A DNA stretch of 64,000 nucleotides from Mactra quadrangularis (taxonomy: Eukaryota; Mollusca; Bivalvia; Venerida; Mactridae): contig CM046298.1 in the NCBI GenBank assembly GCA_025267735.1, forward strand, positions 37,509,264 to 37,573,263, in the 5' to 3' direction. The notes beneath the pieces were generated by a model that searched no databases, was not told the origin of the DNA, and saw only the letters and a program-made list of their open reading frames with translations. Shown here in pieces: positions 11,898 to 23,626 of the stretch. Made by a program: the position numbers and the translations under genes. Position 1 is the first letter of the stretch, and each line of letters opens with the position of its first letter.

Positions 11898-14800
11898 TCT
11901 TTTTTCAATCTTGCTGTTTGATTAAAACTAAAATATAAATAAAATAATATACTTAGTATATGTAATGTATGTGCACCTGAAGAGTCTGACAGTAGCAAAG
12001 TTTTTTTTTTATAAAATATGAGTTTGAGGTACAATTAAACAGTTAATGGTAGTTTGTACAGCAATACATCAAAATAGAGAATGCAATTTATTATTTCACT
12101 TTCCCCAATGAGGGACCACACCTTCAACTTAACTTGAAATTTTAGAAGCTTGAAAATGCTCCAATATGAAGTACTAGAGATTTTGGTTATGCACATTACT
12201 CTGAGTCTCATACACAAATAATAGTACTAAATATAATAGACAAAAGTTTTATGTTAACTTTGCAATTGATAATATTCTTACAACCTCATCTATGTGGAAG
12301 CCATGATGGTTAGACAGGCAAAATTTAAATCATAACAAATTCTGGCATCGTTCAGGTACCAAATAATTATCTCAGAGAAAAGAATAATCACTAAGGGGTT
12401 CCTATTGGTTCTACCAAGAATTCAAAGGATCTTATCACTATATATGTTATCAGTCATATAATCATAATGAGTCTTACATACCCCTGAGTGATACATGTAT
12501 ATTGAAAACCACATCAGAGATCTTCTAGTCATCCCTTAGTTGACAACTATATGATAAATTGTAAAAATCAACATGATTTTTAGATTTTATATACATGTAT
12601 AACACTTTTATTTATTTCTTATTATAAACAAGCACATTTATTCATTACTGTAATATCAATTTATCAAAATTTCAGTTATATATGTGGATGAAAATAAATT
12701 AGGGACACATAGCCAGGGTTGACAATAATAGTGTTCAAGGATTCCGAGAATCCCAAAAACTGGAAGGAACCCCTATGAATTTTGCTTGGGGTTTCATCAA
12801 GATCCCTGAAATATTGCACTGTGCTTATTTGAATTAAAGTTTTCATGAATTCAATCTGATTAAAACCTGATCTAAAATTTTCCGCTCGCAAACGAGGGTC
12901 ACGTTCAAGTGACCTTTAATAATATTAATGACAAAATTATTATGATATGTAACTTGTTTACATCGTCTACGTCACGCATTTGAAATGAGTAGTCCAATCG
13001 CAGACTGTGAATAATACCGCTGTTAAATTAACTTACAAACCTTGGTCTAAAAATAGAAATTACGAAATCAAAATGTTATTAATAGTGTTTTGTCTAGATG
13101 AAAGCTACGCATTAATTAGTCAACACAAAGTTCATCTCGACGTGACCTTCCACGGAGACAGTAGAGATCCTGTACCACAGCGGTCTACAGGATATCTGTT
13201 TACGCCGAGATTGCCATGAATTGTTTATCACAACATCAACTTTTTTCATTTATCGCAGAAATCTTGTTAAAGAGGAATCTTACTGACGAGGGATTCCTTT
13301 GGGATCCCTGGTAAAATTGTTAAGAGTTAAACTATGTGCATAGATTTTAATAGTGTTCAAAAGAATAAGAGCAGTCTTAGAATTTAGCTGGTAGCTATAA
13401 AATAACCGTGGTCCAGCATATTTAAGAATGTCAGTGATTTAAAGAACTGTCACTTATGTTAAGTACGCAATATATTTACAGATTTGACTAAATTCACATA
13501 AAAAGTTCAACTTACTTTATAAATAAATATTCTAAAATAAAAAAAATACTGCCTTTAACAGAAAATCTAGTTTTACAGTTTCAAGAAACAAACTTTGAAG
13601 TACCACACACATCTATATAAATATTTGAATATTTCAAAGATATCATTTTCACTTTGATAAAAAATATTTTTTGGAGGCCATGCATTAAAAATCTCAGTTT
13701 GTAGGTTACTTCATTGAAACTTTTCGTCTAATTGTTTTTCGTCTATCATCCATGGGATATCATGTCACAAATTTTAAAGAGTATACAGCATTTCCTGACA
13801 GTTTCAATTTCAAACATGTAATTTGAATAAGGCTTGTCAAACAGAGTACACACAAGACATACAATGGGAAATAGCACAAGAAAACAAAAGGCAATCATGA
13901 CATGTAATGCAATAAACAAGTCAATGTACTACATTGAATGTAGGTGGGTGGTCTTGGAGAAAACAATGAAACATTTACGTGGAATAAGGTTTGATTTATC
14001 AGGTGCTGCCTATATGGTGGAAGCAAATCTAAGACAAATTGTTACATTAACTTCACACTGTTCCTTACCACACCTGTACAAAGAAAACTAAATTTCATCT
14101 TGAAATAATATAAAATGAATCAATGGCTTATTTTAAAATCAACTTTGTAATGTAAACTGTCAATGACATATCCTGCATTTACAATAATTACTTTACCAGT
14201 TAAATATTATTCGGATATGCAACATTATCTTAAAGACAAACTACATGCAAAGCCATCAAGTTGTCCAAGATTCCAAGAAATGTTTGTGTATATTTTAAAA
14301 GGTAAAACCAACACATTAATGGCCATAATTATGGGGATTTTTATAAACAATAATCTACTGAGTTTTTAACGTAAAATTCAAAGCTTTGAATATCATACCA
14401 AGATGTCCTTAGAGAATTTTTTTACCTGGATAATAGACTCACCCTGGAATCCATCTTCAGTTTTAGTATGTACATTATAGTATACACATTATTATCTATG
14501 TTAATACCAAAGATTCTATGATAGAGTTCAAAGCTAATCACAGGAGATTATATCTATTCAAACATTTGTCATTTTCTACAAAAACTTATCAATGAAAACA
14601 GTATGACATTGTGTAAACATAATTTATAAGTAATATTCATATGGAACATCAGGGAATATTTTTCATGAGAAGATTTGCTCTTATACATATGGCAGAAAAA
14701 AATGCTAATTATCTATACATGTATTGTAGAAATTATAAATGAAACACAGATGGCTAAGCTAGACAAGCATACCTAGTCAAATACACAATTTGCAGAAAAC

Positions 14801-15493
14801 ATAATAAACTGTAGAGGGGAAATATGTAAAAGTTATGTTTTCTGTAATCAAATACTGCAACAAGAACTTCATACAAAATACCAAAAGTTGCAATATGAAC
14901 AATAAATCAGCAAATAATAAGTTGGATCAAGGGGGTCTTAATTTCCACTCCCTAGGATATTCAAGTGAGTCACTGACTAACAAAAAAATGTTGTAAATGG
15001 AATACAAAATCATTGGTAGTTTTTAGTACCCAGAGGTCCCATACACAATCCACCACTGATACTCACATTTTGAAAAAAATCTGGAATGGCTCCATCATTG
15101 ATTAGTACTTGATTCCAAAAAAAGATAAATGGAAATGCTTAAGATTGGAATCCTTATTTTGTACTTCTTAGTTTTTTTTACATAAATGTTAAAATAGGCA
15201 AGAGTAAAAACTTGTTGTGCTCTGTGAATCAGTAAATACAACAATGCTCTAAATAAATTATAAATATAATTTATAAATAAAAGAATGATTCCAAGGCCTA
15301 TTAATACTCAATGCTTGCCTTTGAAAACTAAAAAGAGTGAACTAATATAATGGGATATAATTCTTGGACTAAAAGATACGTGTTTCAAGTCAAGTAAAAA
15401 TTTTGAATTAAAAGAATTTCATGCACATGGTAAATAAATAATACATACTCAAGAAGTAAAATGTAGTAAAATGAGTTAATTCTTTATACTTAC

Positions 15494-15801
15494 AAATGAA
15501 TGGTATCTAAGGGGATAGTAATAGCTCTATTGAGCTCCCCTATGGATGTGAAATGGTATGGATTGTTGGAACAGTCAACACTCCGACCTTTAGGGGCCTT
15601 AGGCATATCATCATCATCATCGTCGGTGCCGTCAGCAACAACATCAGTAGCTACGGCATCATCGCCATTATCATCATCTTTGTCTTGTATTGTTATACAA
15701 GTACAGCCGGATGAACATGCAGATACTGTGCCATAATTCCATTGTAAACAAACAATTGTCAGAAGTGTGTGGAGTACACAAATCTGCAATGAATTCATCA
15801 T
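15494..15801 (-). CDS. Leucine-rich repeat protein, coding exon 1 (signal peptide and LRR N-terminal cap)
   Basis: Read on the minus strand from an ATG ATG pair at 15801, the exon encodes 102 residues plus two bases. Residues 1-28 form a signal peptide with a hydrophobic core (LHTLLTIVCL) and a cleavage-like VSA|C. The LRR N-terminal cap cysteines follow: C29-x3-C33-x-C35, then C77 in RSVDCSNN. Between C35 and C77 lies an acidic insert of about 38 residues with a run of six aspartates (residues 60-65) encoded by a GAT-rich microsatellite; canonical caps have only a few residues here. The exon ends IPLDTIHL, the start of the first LRR, followed by donor GTAAGT. The product is therefore secreted or a membrane protein with an extracellular LRR domain. 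Candidate families include LRIG, peroxidasin-like and other LRR/Ig proteins; exons 1 and 2 alone cannot choose. Confidence 0.8.
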
Positions 15802-16393
15802 GCTATATGTCTGTCATGCTTTGTCAATCTAGAACTTCACTATCAGACCAACAAAAACAATAGCATCACAATGGAAATCAGTTATAATCCAAAATAAATC
15901 CAAAATGAGGTTGAATTGTTTTAATGGTTCACATCACTGAAGCTAAAGCCTGAACTCCATTTTTTAATTGAAATTTAATTGAATAAAAAATCACTATTAA
16001 AATACTCCAATGCAATATCAAGAGCTATGTATTCAATTAAATTATTATCACCTATAATAAATAAACAACATTTAACCCTAGTTAAAATATTTTTCACTCA
16101 TTCTTAGTCGATTATGATTCATACTCAATCTTACACCGATTGACGGCTACAACAAGCATCACGGTTAGACGAACGCTTGGAAAATGAGCCGTTTTGTGAG
16201 ATTAGCGTTAAAATGAGGCATAATTTATGCATAGATTTTTGAAAGACGGCACAGAATAGTCTTAATGTACCTTATTGAAACAATTACTGTTAAGTTAATC
16301 CATTAAAACACAAGCTTATTCACAAATAATTAGCCGATCGTCTCAACTAACTCGGGAGTCGATGTCCGACATCTTGTCGTTTCAGTTTACAAG

Positions 16394-16405
16394 TGACGTC
16401 ACGTG
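16394..16405. promoter_or_regulatory. Overlapping CRE and E-box palindromes upstream of the LRR gene
   Basis: TGACGTCA (16394-16401) overlaps CACGTG (16400-16405) in a locally CpG-richer stretch about 590 bp upstream of the LRR start codon on its template side. These are perfect consensus sites for CREB/ATF and bHLH-type factors. Their position fits a promoter for the minus-strand LRR gene, but no TATA box or transcript start is visible, so the role is inferred. Confidence 0.35.
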
Positions 16406-16649
16406 TTACTATTTTTAGACCGACACTTTCCAGCTCGGTGTACAGGGTATGAGCAAAAGTTTTACATAGGAAATGTAAGCACTATCGACTGGCACTTTTG
16501 TAAGAATTGGATTTTCAACACTCTGAGCAATGCCATACCAGTTGCAAACTCACTGTCCCTGAAGAGGTTTAGCATTATATTAAATTTAAAAAAAGCATTT
16601 ATCAAATATAACCGTCATGAAGGAATACCCATAAATACAAAACTATGCA

Positions 16650-16873
16650 TAGGCGGTTCTAACAGGGGGGAGGGTTTCAGGGGGTCCGGACCCCCCCTGA
16701 AATGTACCCGTCAATGAGTGTATTTTTTAACTGTTAGCCATTTTTAGGTAGCATGAAACAATTTATGTCCCTGGTATAACGTGGTTGTGATTCGAAAGGC
16801 TGACCCCCCCCCCCCCCCCTAGAAAAAGTTTGGACCCCCTCCCCCTAGAAAAAAATCATGAAAAACCGCCCTG
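16650..16873 (+). repeat. C-tract dispersed repeat, copy 1
   Basis: Starts GGCGGTTCTAACAGGGGGG and ends near AAACCGCCCTG, so its ends are weakly inverted. It shares the core with 34436-34770, including long C runs and CTAGAAAAAGTTTGGACC. Confidence 0.65.
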
Positions 16874-17163
16874 CTATGTTTATGCCCACAGTAATTTCTC
16901 AGAAAACTGATACGTTATTTGACATTGTGTTTCTAATGTATACACCGTGCTAGATTTTAACAAAATGTTAACAATTATTTGATGTTAACAAATTTAAATT
17001 TACACAATTTTTATATCAAATGGAGATAATAACTCACCTAAATTATTTAAAGTGATGTTTATTTGTTTTGCAAAAAAGATGTGTTATGAATTTTAATTCA
17101 AACAATGTGATTAACATGATAATTATGAATAAAAAAAATATGATTTTACAATCGTTTATCAAG

Positions 17164-18346
17164 TGTAACGTACACCGGCTACTAGACGTACAGAAATGGT
17201 TTATATACAATAAACAGTTTTCAAGATATAATATATTTTCCTCAAGCTACTTAGCTTTATGATTCGTAAAATAATGATTAAAATATATATTTATAAAATG
17301 TGAAAACTAACTATGGAATAATATCAAACACTATGAAATTATCAAGTATGTACAAATGCTAGGTTATCAATATTAACTGAAAAAGGTTTATTCAACAAAG
17401 AAAGACGGGCTTCCAGCTCGTATTGAACAATAAATGGATGGGCGATCAACCAGACCACAGCTATGAAATTTAAGCTAGTATATTACAAAGGGAAAGGTAT
17501 GTATTATTCGTAGGACAGGATAGTGATAGTGACCGAGCTACGATACTTATAATCTCGTATTTATGTATAGTAAGTAGACGAGCGACAAAGTGGATAGTCT
17601 TTATCGCTGAACTAATACATATAATTTAGACCAGGATAATTTATACACAGAGTGGATGGGGTTGTAAGACGTTCACCAGCAAGTTTGTCATAAAATAATC
17701 AAGACTATATCACCAAGCCAATCTCTATCGCTGGTTTTTCAACATAAAATATCTATAACTTCCAAACTAGCTCACACTGCCACCAGCTTATCAATATAAT
17801 ATGTACATATAAATCATAAATGCCCAAAGTGATGGTCTCGTCCCTTTTCTTATCCTCAGGAACGTATTGCTCTAAGAGATCGTACTAAGAAGGCGATAAA
17901 CCAGTCACCTGTGCTATACTAATCTGAACACCAGCTCTCTGTATACTACATATATATATATTCAACAAGGTATACCCTAGACGTCGCTCCTTTTCCTATG
18001 CATTGGAACGCAATGCTCCAAGCGGTCGTACTAAGAGAACGGAATACTATTCTATTATCTGTCACTTTTCACTACTACAACAGAACGCAATGCTCTGCGC
18101 AGGTTACTAAGATGGCAGAAAATAAATAATAATTATTTTTACCTTTTATTTTACCGATGTTAACACTTTGAGAGCAAAACACGATCTGCCAGAATAAAAG
18201 AATTTCTCTGCTTATATACTAGTCGGCTCTACTACAGCCAATAAGCGTCCCACAACTCGGACTATAATTGCGTTCAATGACTAAGATTAAATGACATCAC
18301 TCTGGATAGCTCTAAAACCTGGACATCCGGATCCGTACTCGTCACA
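17164..18346 (-). repeat. 3' LTR of the gypsy element
   Basis: 1183 bp, apparently identical to the right-hand LTR. The TATA motif lies at the equivalent place (18211-18218). Confidence 0.93.
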
Positions 18347-18360
18347 TTGCCCTCCCCTCC
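18347..18360 (-). other. Polypurine tract of the gypsy element
   Basis: Minus strand GGAGGGGAGGGCAA directly abuts the 3' LTR, the expected site of plus-strand DNA priming. Confidence 0.8.
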
Positions 18361-18558
18361 GATTTCATGCGTCCCGCATGATTAACTTGATTAAAATCAA
18401 ATAATATAGTTAAATATAATTGTTTCATCAACGAGTTATGAAAGTTATCTATCTTTCTTTTTTTTATTTGTCTTCTATCAAGGACAAAGGATTACATTAT
18501 ATAATCCCTGTATAACTTTTGTTATATTGCTCAGAAGTATATTTATTTTCTGAGCTCA

Positions 18559-21500
18559 TTATGAACCTAGTTCATTGGTGTGGAAAACATAATCTTTAGC
18601 CCACACAGGAGGTCTTCGTTTTCTTACTGTACTTTCGTGATCAGAACTATTGTCACTTATATTGTCATCAGATAAGCAATTATCATCACTAATATCGTCA
18701 TTTTCATCATTGGTAGTGTTTTCTTTACAATCTTGATTCAAAATAGAATCGTCATATTCGCCAAGTAATGACTGTTCTTTGCATCTTCTAATGCGATCAC
18801 AGTGAATGACCTGTACTGGCTTACCATGGCCAAAATCAACTTTATATAACACATCTGATAATTTACTAATGATCTTGTATGGACCACGCCAAAAGGATGT
18901 AAACTTTGAGGAAGTACCAACTTTTTTTACGGGGAAATAAACGTAAACCTTATCGCCAGTAGCAAAAGTTTCATAACAATTTTTCTTATCATGAATCAGC
19001 TTTTGTCGTTGCATTGATTTTCCAGTATGGTGCCGAACGAAAGTATGAGCCCTTTCGATCTTTTCTTGTAATTCCCATACCCATTCACTATTAGGTATAG
19101 TTTTTATACTTCCGGGCATTTCGTATAGTAAGTCTAAGGGGGTTGACGTCTGTCTTCCAAGCATGAGCATATTCGGTGTCATACCAGTGGTCTCATGCTC
19201 AGCACTACGATAGGCCATCATTACATATGGGATATGTTGATCCCAGTCTCGGTGGTTTTCGTCTACGTATGCACTTAGCATTGTTGTTAATGTTCTGTTA
19301 AATCTCTCTATCATACCATCAGACTGAGGGTGATACGGAGTAGTTCTCGTTTTTTCTATATTTAGTAATTTGCACATTTCTTGAAAAAGCTTTGATTCAA
19401 ACTGGCGGCCTTGGTCAGAGTGAATTTTAGTTGGTATACCAAAACGCGTGATAACTCCTTCAACTAAAATTTTAGCGACCGTACTTGCTTCCATGTTTTT
19501 CATTGGGAAGCATTCGGTCCATTTTGTAAAATAATCACCTATGACTAGTATATATCTATTGCCAGCCTCAGTTTCTGGCAATTCACCTAAAATATCAATA
19601 GCCACCCTTTCCATCGGATATCCACTCCTTTCAATTTGCATTGGGGCTTGTTTAGTCTTGTTTGGTCCTTTCTTTTTCATGCATGTCTCACACCCAGATA
19701 CATAAGTGCGGACATCATTCTGTAACCCAGGCCAGTAGTATGTTTCTCTAAGTCTGTTTAAAGTTTTCCTTATACCCAGATGTCCTGAAGACTTTATATC
19801 ATGTGCTAATGTTAACACTTTTCGCCTACATTTGTATGGGATAACTGCTTGATAAGCAACCTCGTCCATTTCAAATTTATCCCATTGTCTATATAATATA
19901 CCATCCTTAATTGTTAGTCTCGTAAACTGATTCCATAACGATTTAATTACATAACTACCTGAAGCTATTTGTTGGAACGGTGGCCTTTGATTTGCTTGTA
20001 CCCAGTTAAAAACTAACCGAATATCAGGATCGGCAGCTTGCATAGTCCGTATATCCTCATTATTTGCCTCAATAGTTGTCGTCGTCAGTTGGTTAAGGTA
20101 TTCAATATTTGTCTCAGCTTGTATATATTTATGTTTTTCGAAATTACTTAAACCACACTGTCGACAAGGGATTCTACTTAATCCGTCAGCATTACCATGT
20201 AAGCGTCCTGGTCTGTGTATTATGTTTATTTGAAACGATGACAGCGTCTCGAGCCATCTGGCGACTTGTCCTTCAGGGTCTTTGAATTTGGTAAGCCAAC
20301 GCAGCGAGCCATGATCTGTGCGTGCTGTAAATTCCTTACCATAAAGGTAATGACGAAAGTATTTTACAAAATAAACCAATGCCAGTAATTCTTTTCTGGT
20401 AACGCAATATTTACATTCCGTTTTAGTAAGAGCTCTGCTAGCATAGGCAACTACCATTTCTTTGCCATCAACTATTTGAGACAGAACTCCACCAATTGCA
20501 AAGTCGCTAGAATCTGTGTCTAATATAAATGGTTGAGAAAAGTTGGGATGTTTTAACATCGGAGCTGTGACCAGTTTCTGTTTAAGCACATTGAAAGCAT
20601 TGTAACATTCATCAGTCCAATCAAATTTACTATTTTTCTCCGTGAGCATGTGCAGTGGTTTAGCTATTTCAGCGAATTTCGCGATAAACTTTCTATAGTA
20701 GCTGCAAAGACCTAGGAAAGAACGAACTTCAGTGACAGATTTTGGCACTGGCCAATCTTTAATACAAGCTATTTTATTTGGATGAGTTCGTACGCCAAAT
20801 TGATTTACAATATGACCCAAAAACTCAACCTCTTTTTTGAACAATTGACACTTTCTAGGCTTGAGCTTAATACCTGCTTCTTCAAACCTATCAAATACCA
20901 TTTGAAGATTCGTCATCATCTCATCAAACGTTTTGCCAATGATTATGATATCGTCTAGATAGACAAGACAAATCTGCCACTGAAGTCCAGACAATATTGA
21001 CTCAATTAACCGCTCAAACGTTGCTGGTGCATTACATAATCCAAAAGGAAGAACGTTAAATTCAAACAGACCCCTCCTTGTTACAAAAGCTGTTTTAGCT
21101 TTATCTGGTTCATCAACTTCTACTTGCCAATATCCAGAACTTAGATCTAGGCAAGAGAACCATGTGGAGCCGGACAATTGGTCAAGTGACTCATCAATCC
21201 TGGGTAGGGGATATGCATCTTTTTCTGTAACTTCATTTAAACGACGATAGTCAATACAAAACCGCCTAGTACCATCCTTCTTCTTCACCAGGACAATTCC
21301 ACTGGCCCAAGGACTCGTAGATGGTCTAATGATATCATTTTTCAACATATTATCAATTTGTTCATCGACTTCTGTCTGTAGATGCACTGGTACGCGACGT
21401 ATTGGTTGTCTTATTGGATGGGCGTTACCCGTGGATATTTTGTGTTTTATAATACCAGTGCGACCTAAGTCATTATCAGTTTCCGAAAAAATGTGTGCAT

Positions 21501-23538
21501 ATTTTGTCAACATATGCCTTATCTGCTTCTTTTGATCTTTTGTCATGTCACTGGATGCACGTTCATATAAATCCTTCATGTGATCAGGCAATGCGTTTTT
21601 CGTTGGTACTGATTTATTAGCGCTAATCAAATCTACTTCACTAAGGGTTGCAATGTTTGTGCCTGGGTACAATACCTTATTCTCTTCTGAAAAATTGGCA
21701 ATTCTAATTGGGACGGTCTTGCCAGCTTTAACTAATACCCTTGCTGCAACTCCTTCCCCAAGCTCAACTGCTCTTGGGTTAGGTTCAATTAAACCATATT
21801 CAATGCGGTGAACACCTGATTCTTTTACCATACCAGTAGTGATGACTTCGGTTCCTGGTGGGATTTGTACCTGGTTGCCAATAATGACCCTGAAACATCT
21901 ATTCTTTCTCGAGCTATGCAGTTGAAATGTTTGTCCATGTATGACCATTGTTTCGCTGACTATATCTATGCTTACATTATGTATTTTCATAAAATCGACG
22001 CCCAATATGACATCTACATCAACATCAGCCACCAGTACTTGTATTGAGCAAGGAATATCATTAAACCATAATTTTATTTCTGTGCTTCCTTTTATATTCA
22101 AATTATCTCCGCTTGCTGAAACTACTTCTGTATCAAATGGTGTTAAGGTATGGTGCGTTTCTATTAAGTTCCACATTTTAAATGAAATTATGCTTTGGGT
22201 AGCCCCAGTATCAACCAAGCAGTTAACCAAATTATCATCCATTGAGGATTCAATAAAAAATCCAGAAAATCTTTTAGATGAGCTATTCATATTTTTATTA
22301 GTATATTCATTGGCTGAATTGTCAATTCCGTCATGTGGACAATTCCTTGCGATGTGTCCCTCTGAACCACAATTAAAACATTTTAGTATCCTATTACCAA
22401 ACTGTCTCTGACGACTGCCATATCCACGCGAGCCCATGCGCGGATTAAATGGCCGTCGATTATAAGAACGTGGTCTATACCCATTTCCCTGGTACTGGCC
22501 ATCATAACTATTCTGTTGATTTGTTTGTTCTGGTACGTTCTTATCATTTTGCTTGGAAACCAGTTGTTCAACAGTACTTTTCAGGGACTGTACCATGGAC
22601 TCAAGATTGGCATATTTATCATCATCTTTTTCTTGGTATGCCGTGGTGAGACACGCACCTTCATTTTCTATTTTCCTCTTTTCGGCCTTAAAGAAGGTTT
22701 CAAGTTCCACAGCATGTCTGATAGCATCGTTTAAGTCAATAGGCCGAGCTTGTTTCACACGGAGTCTCATGTCCGAACTATACAATGCGTCAATAAATTG
22801 CTCTTTTGCCAAAGTCTCTCTAACGTCTATAGGAGCACTGGCGTATGCTAAATTAGTTAATCGTCTTATATCTTGGCCCAGTTCAGACAACGTTTCATTA
22901 GCTTTCTGTCGCCTACTGCGAAGCTGTACTCTATGTAATTCTGTCTGATTGCGTGGAGCAAACCTGTCTTCCAACGCTCGTACAAGTGCATGATAATCAG
23001 TGGTCTTATCCATCATATTTCCATACACACCTTGAGCTTGACCTCTTAAAGATACAGACAAGTAAAGGCCCTTCTGGTGATAATCCCATCCATTCAACTC
23101 GGCGCAGGCGTCGAAATGAGCCTTGTAATCGTTCCAACTATTCATGCCGTCATATGTTGCTGGCTTCATATACGTTTTGTTGCTTTCTTGTTTATTTCTA
23201 CTTTCGGCTATATCAGATGTATCAGCTAGGGCTACTCTTTTTCGCTGTGTTACAAATTGGTCATGCTTCTTGTCATTCATGCCCGGTGTAAAAATTGGCA
23301 AAGTGTCATCATTTTGGCCACTCGATCTCGTATCTCGTATCTTTCTATTATCATGTCTAGATGCAGCACGAGCAGGCGTCGAAGTTTTTATCAACGACAT
23401 AGTATGATCTAGTTCACGCTGTAAGGCCATGATCTCATCTTCTAATTTCACTAATTGTCGGCTAGAGCCTAGCTTTTTCCCATGCATGACAGTATCATGG
23501 GTTAAGTTAAAATCTTTTTTATCAATAGCACTATCCAT
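18559..23538 (-). CDS. Gag-pol polyprotein of the Ty3/gypsy retrotransposon
   Basis: A single 1659-residue ORF with no frameshift between gag and pol. Order: capsid-like gag region (about 120-290); CCHC zinc knuckle CFNCGSEGHIARNC (about 386-399); aspartic protease with LVDTGATQS (about 440); reverse transcriptase (about 715-900) with YLDD (about 859); RNase H with LDTDSSDF (about 1005) and TDHGSLRW; integrase HHCC finger (about 1245-1290); integrase core D,D-35-E with D in AIDILG, D in HSDQG and E in MIERFN spaced exactly 35 residues; then a C-terminal GPYKII module (about 1549). No chromodomain or envelope is seen. The order PR-RT-RH-IN defines Ty3/gypsy. All catalytic residues are present and no stop or frameshift interrupts the ORF, so it is a candidate active copy. 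It sits in intergenic DNA opposite to the GRK gene strand. The clade within Ty3/gypsy is not assigned. Confidence 0.97.
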   Translation of the reverse strand: MDSAIDKKDFNLTHDTVMHGKKLGSSRQLVKLEDEIMALQRELDHTMSLIKTSTPARAASRHDNRKIRDTRSSGQNDDTLPIFTPGMNDKKHDQFVTQRKRVALADTSDIAESRNKQESNKTYMKPATYDGMNSWNDYKAHFDACAELNGWDYHQKGLYLSVSLRGQAQGVYGNMMDKTTDYHALVRALEDRFAPRNQTELHRVQLRSRRQKANETLSELGQDIRRLTNLAYASAPIDVRETLAKEQFIDALYSSDMRLRVKQARPIDLNDAIRHAVELETFFKAEKRKIENEGACLTTAYQEKDDDKYANLESMVQSLKSTVEQLVSKQNDKNVPEQTNQQNSYDGQYQGNGYRPRSYNRRPFNPRMGSRGYGSRQRQFGNRILKCFNCGSEGHIARNCPHDGIDNSANEYTNKNMNSSSKRFSGFFIESSMDDNLVNCLVDTGATQSIISFKMWNLIETHHTLTPFDTEVVSASGDNLNIKGSTEIKLWFNDIPCSIQVLVADVDVDVILGVDFMKIHNVSIDIVSETMVIHGQTFQLHSSRKNRCFRVIIGNQVQIPPGTEVITTGMVKESGVHRIEYGLIEPNPRAVELGEGVAARVLVKAGKTVPIRIANFSEENKVLYPGTNIATLSEVDLISANKSVPTKNALPDHMKDLYERASSDMTKDQKKQIRHMLTKYAHIFSETDNDLGRTGIIKHKISTGNAHPIRQPIRRVPVHLQTEVDEQIDNMLKNDIIRPSTSPWASGIVLVKKKDGTRRFCIDYRRLNEVTEKDAYPLPRIDESLDQLSGSTWFSCLDLSSGYWQVEVDEPDKAKTAFVTRRGLFEFNVLPFGLCNAPATFERLIESILSGLQWQICLVYLDDIIIIGKTFDEMMTNLQMVFDRFEEAGIKLKPRKCQLFKKEVEFLGHIVNQFGVRTHPNKIACIKDWPVPKSVTEVRSFLGLCSYYRKFIAKFAEIAKPLHMLTEKNSKFDWTDECYNAFNVLKQKLVTAPMLKHPNFSQPFILDTDSSDFAIGGVLSQIVDGKEMVVAYASRALTKTECKYCVTRKELLALVYFVKYFRHYLYGKEFTARTDHGSLRWLTKFKDPEGQVARWLETLSSFQINIIHRPGRLHGNADGLSRIPCRQCGLSNFEKHKYIQAETNIEYLNQLTTTTIEANNEDIRTMQAADPDIRLVFNWVQANQRPPFQQIASGSYVIKSLWNQFTRLTIKDGILYRQWDKFEMDEVAYQAVIPYKCRRKVLTLAHDIKSSGHLGIRKTLNRLRETYYWPGLQNDVRTYVSGCETCMKKKGPNKTKQAPMQIERSGYPMERVAIDILGELPETEAGNRYILVIGDYFTKWTECFPMKNMEASTVAKILVEGVITRFGIPTKIHSDQGRQFESKLFQEMCKLLNIEKTRTTPYHPQSDGMIERFNRTLTTMLSAYVDENHRDWDQHIPYVMMAYRSAEHETTGMTPNMLMLGRQTSTPLDLLYEMPGSIKTIPNSEWVWELQEKIERAHTFVRHHTGKSMQRQKLIHDKKNCYETFATGDKVYVYFPVKKVGTSSKFTSFWRGPYKIISKLSDVLYKVDFGHGKPVQVIHCDRIRRCKEQSLLGEYDDSILNQDCKENTTNDENDDISDDNCLSDDNISDNSSDHESTVRKRRPPVWAKDYVFHTNELGS

Positions 23539-23604
23539 ATTTCATATATATATAAAAAAAAATATTTATGTGGGTACTATAACTTTTAATGAAGTTAATC
23601 GGGT

Positions 23605-23620
23605 CCCACGTTGGGCGCCA
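23605..23620 (-). other. Primer-binding site complementary to tRNA-Lys(CUU)
   Basis: On the minus strand TGGCGCCCAACGTGGG begins 6 nt inside the 5' LTR. Its complement, CCCACGTTGGGCGCCA, equals the 3' end of animal tRNA-Lys(CUU) plus CCA over 16 nt. This is where reverse transcription would be primed. Confidence 0.88.
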
Positions 23621-23626
23621 AATTTC

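Larger units (their letters stand above)
3045..15493 (-). other. Intron 1 of the LRR gene (about 12.4 kb)
   Basis: No coding exon was recognised. It holds a poly-G run near 3486, the TIR element at 6130-6350, small MITEs at 8655-8829 and 9698-9857, an AT-rich microsatellite around 9240-9330 and the homopurine tract at 11419-11897. The rest is AT-rich unique-looking sequence with short random ORFs. Confidence 0.6.
15802..17159. other. Region upstream of the LRR gene
   Basis: No gene is recognised. It includes the putative promoter near 16.4 kb and a C/G-homopolymer dispersed repeat (about 16650-16873), and it ends at the gypsy target site. Confidence 0.4.

Noticed and set aside
11387..12034. 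215-codon Ser/Leu/Pro ORF (minus) and Arg/Glu ORFs (plus)
   Set aside because: They arise only from the GA-repeat composition, which lacks stop codons in several frames on both strands.
12703..13360. Possible TIR element with CACATAG ends
   Set aside because: Only 7 bp plus scattered matches and no target duplication.
16403..16717. 104-codon plus-strand ORF
   Set aside because: It runs into the C-tract dispersed repeat, has no recognisable motif and no splice or start context.
18347..18558. Envelope-like third ORF of the gypsy element
   Set aside because: The 212 bp between the gag-pol stop and the 3' LTR are too short and hold only the polypurine tract.
22553..22948. 131-codon ORF antisense to gag
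   Set aside because: Shadow of the gag-pol ORF on the opposite strand.
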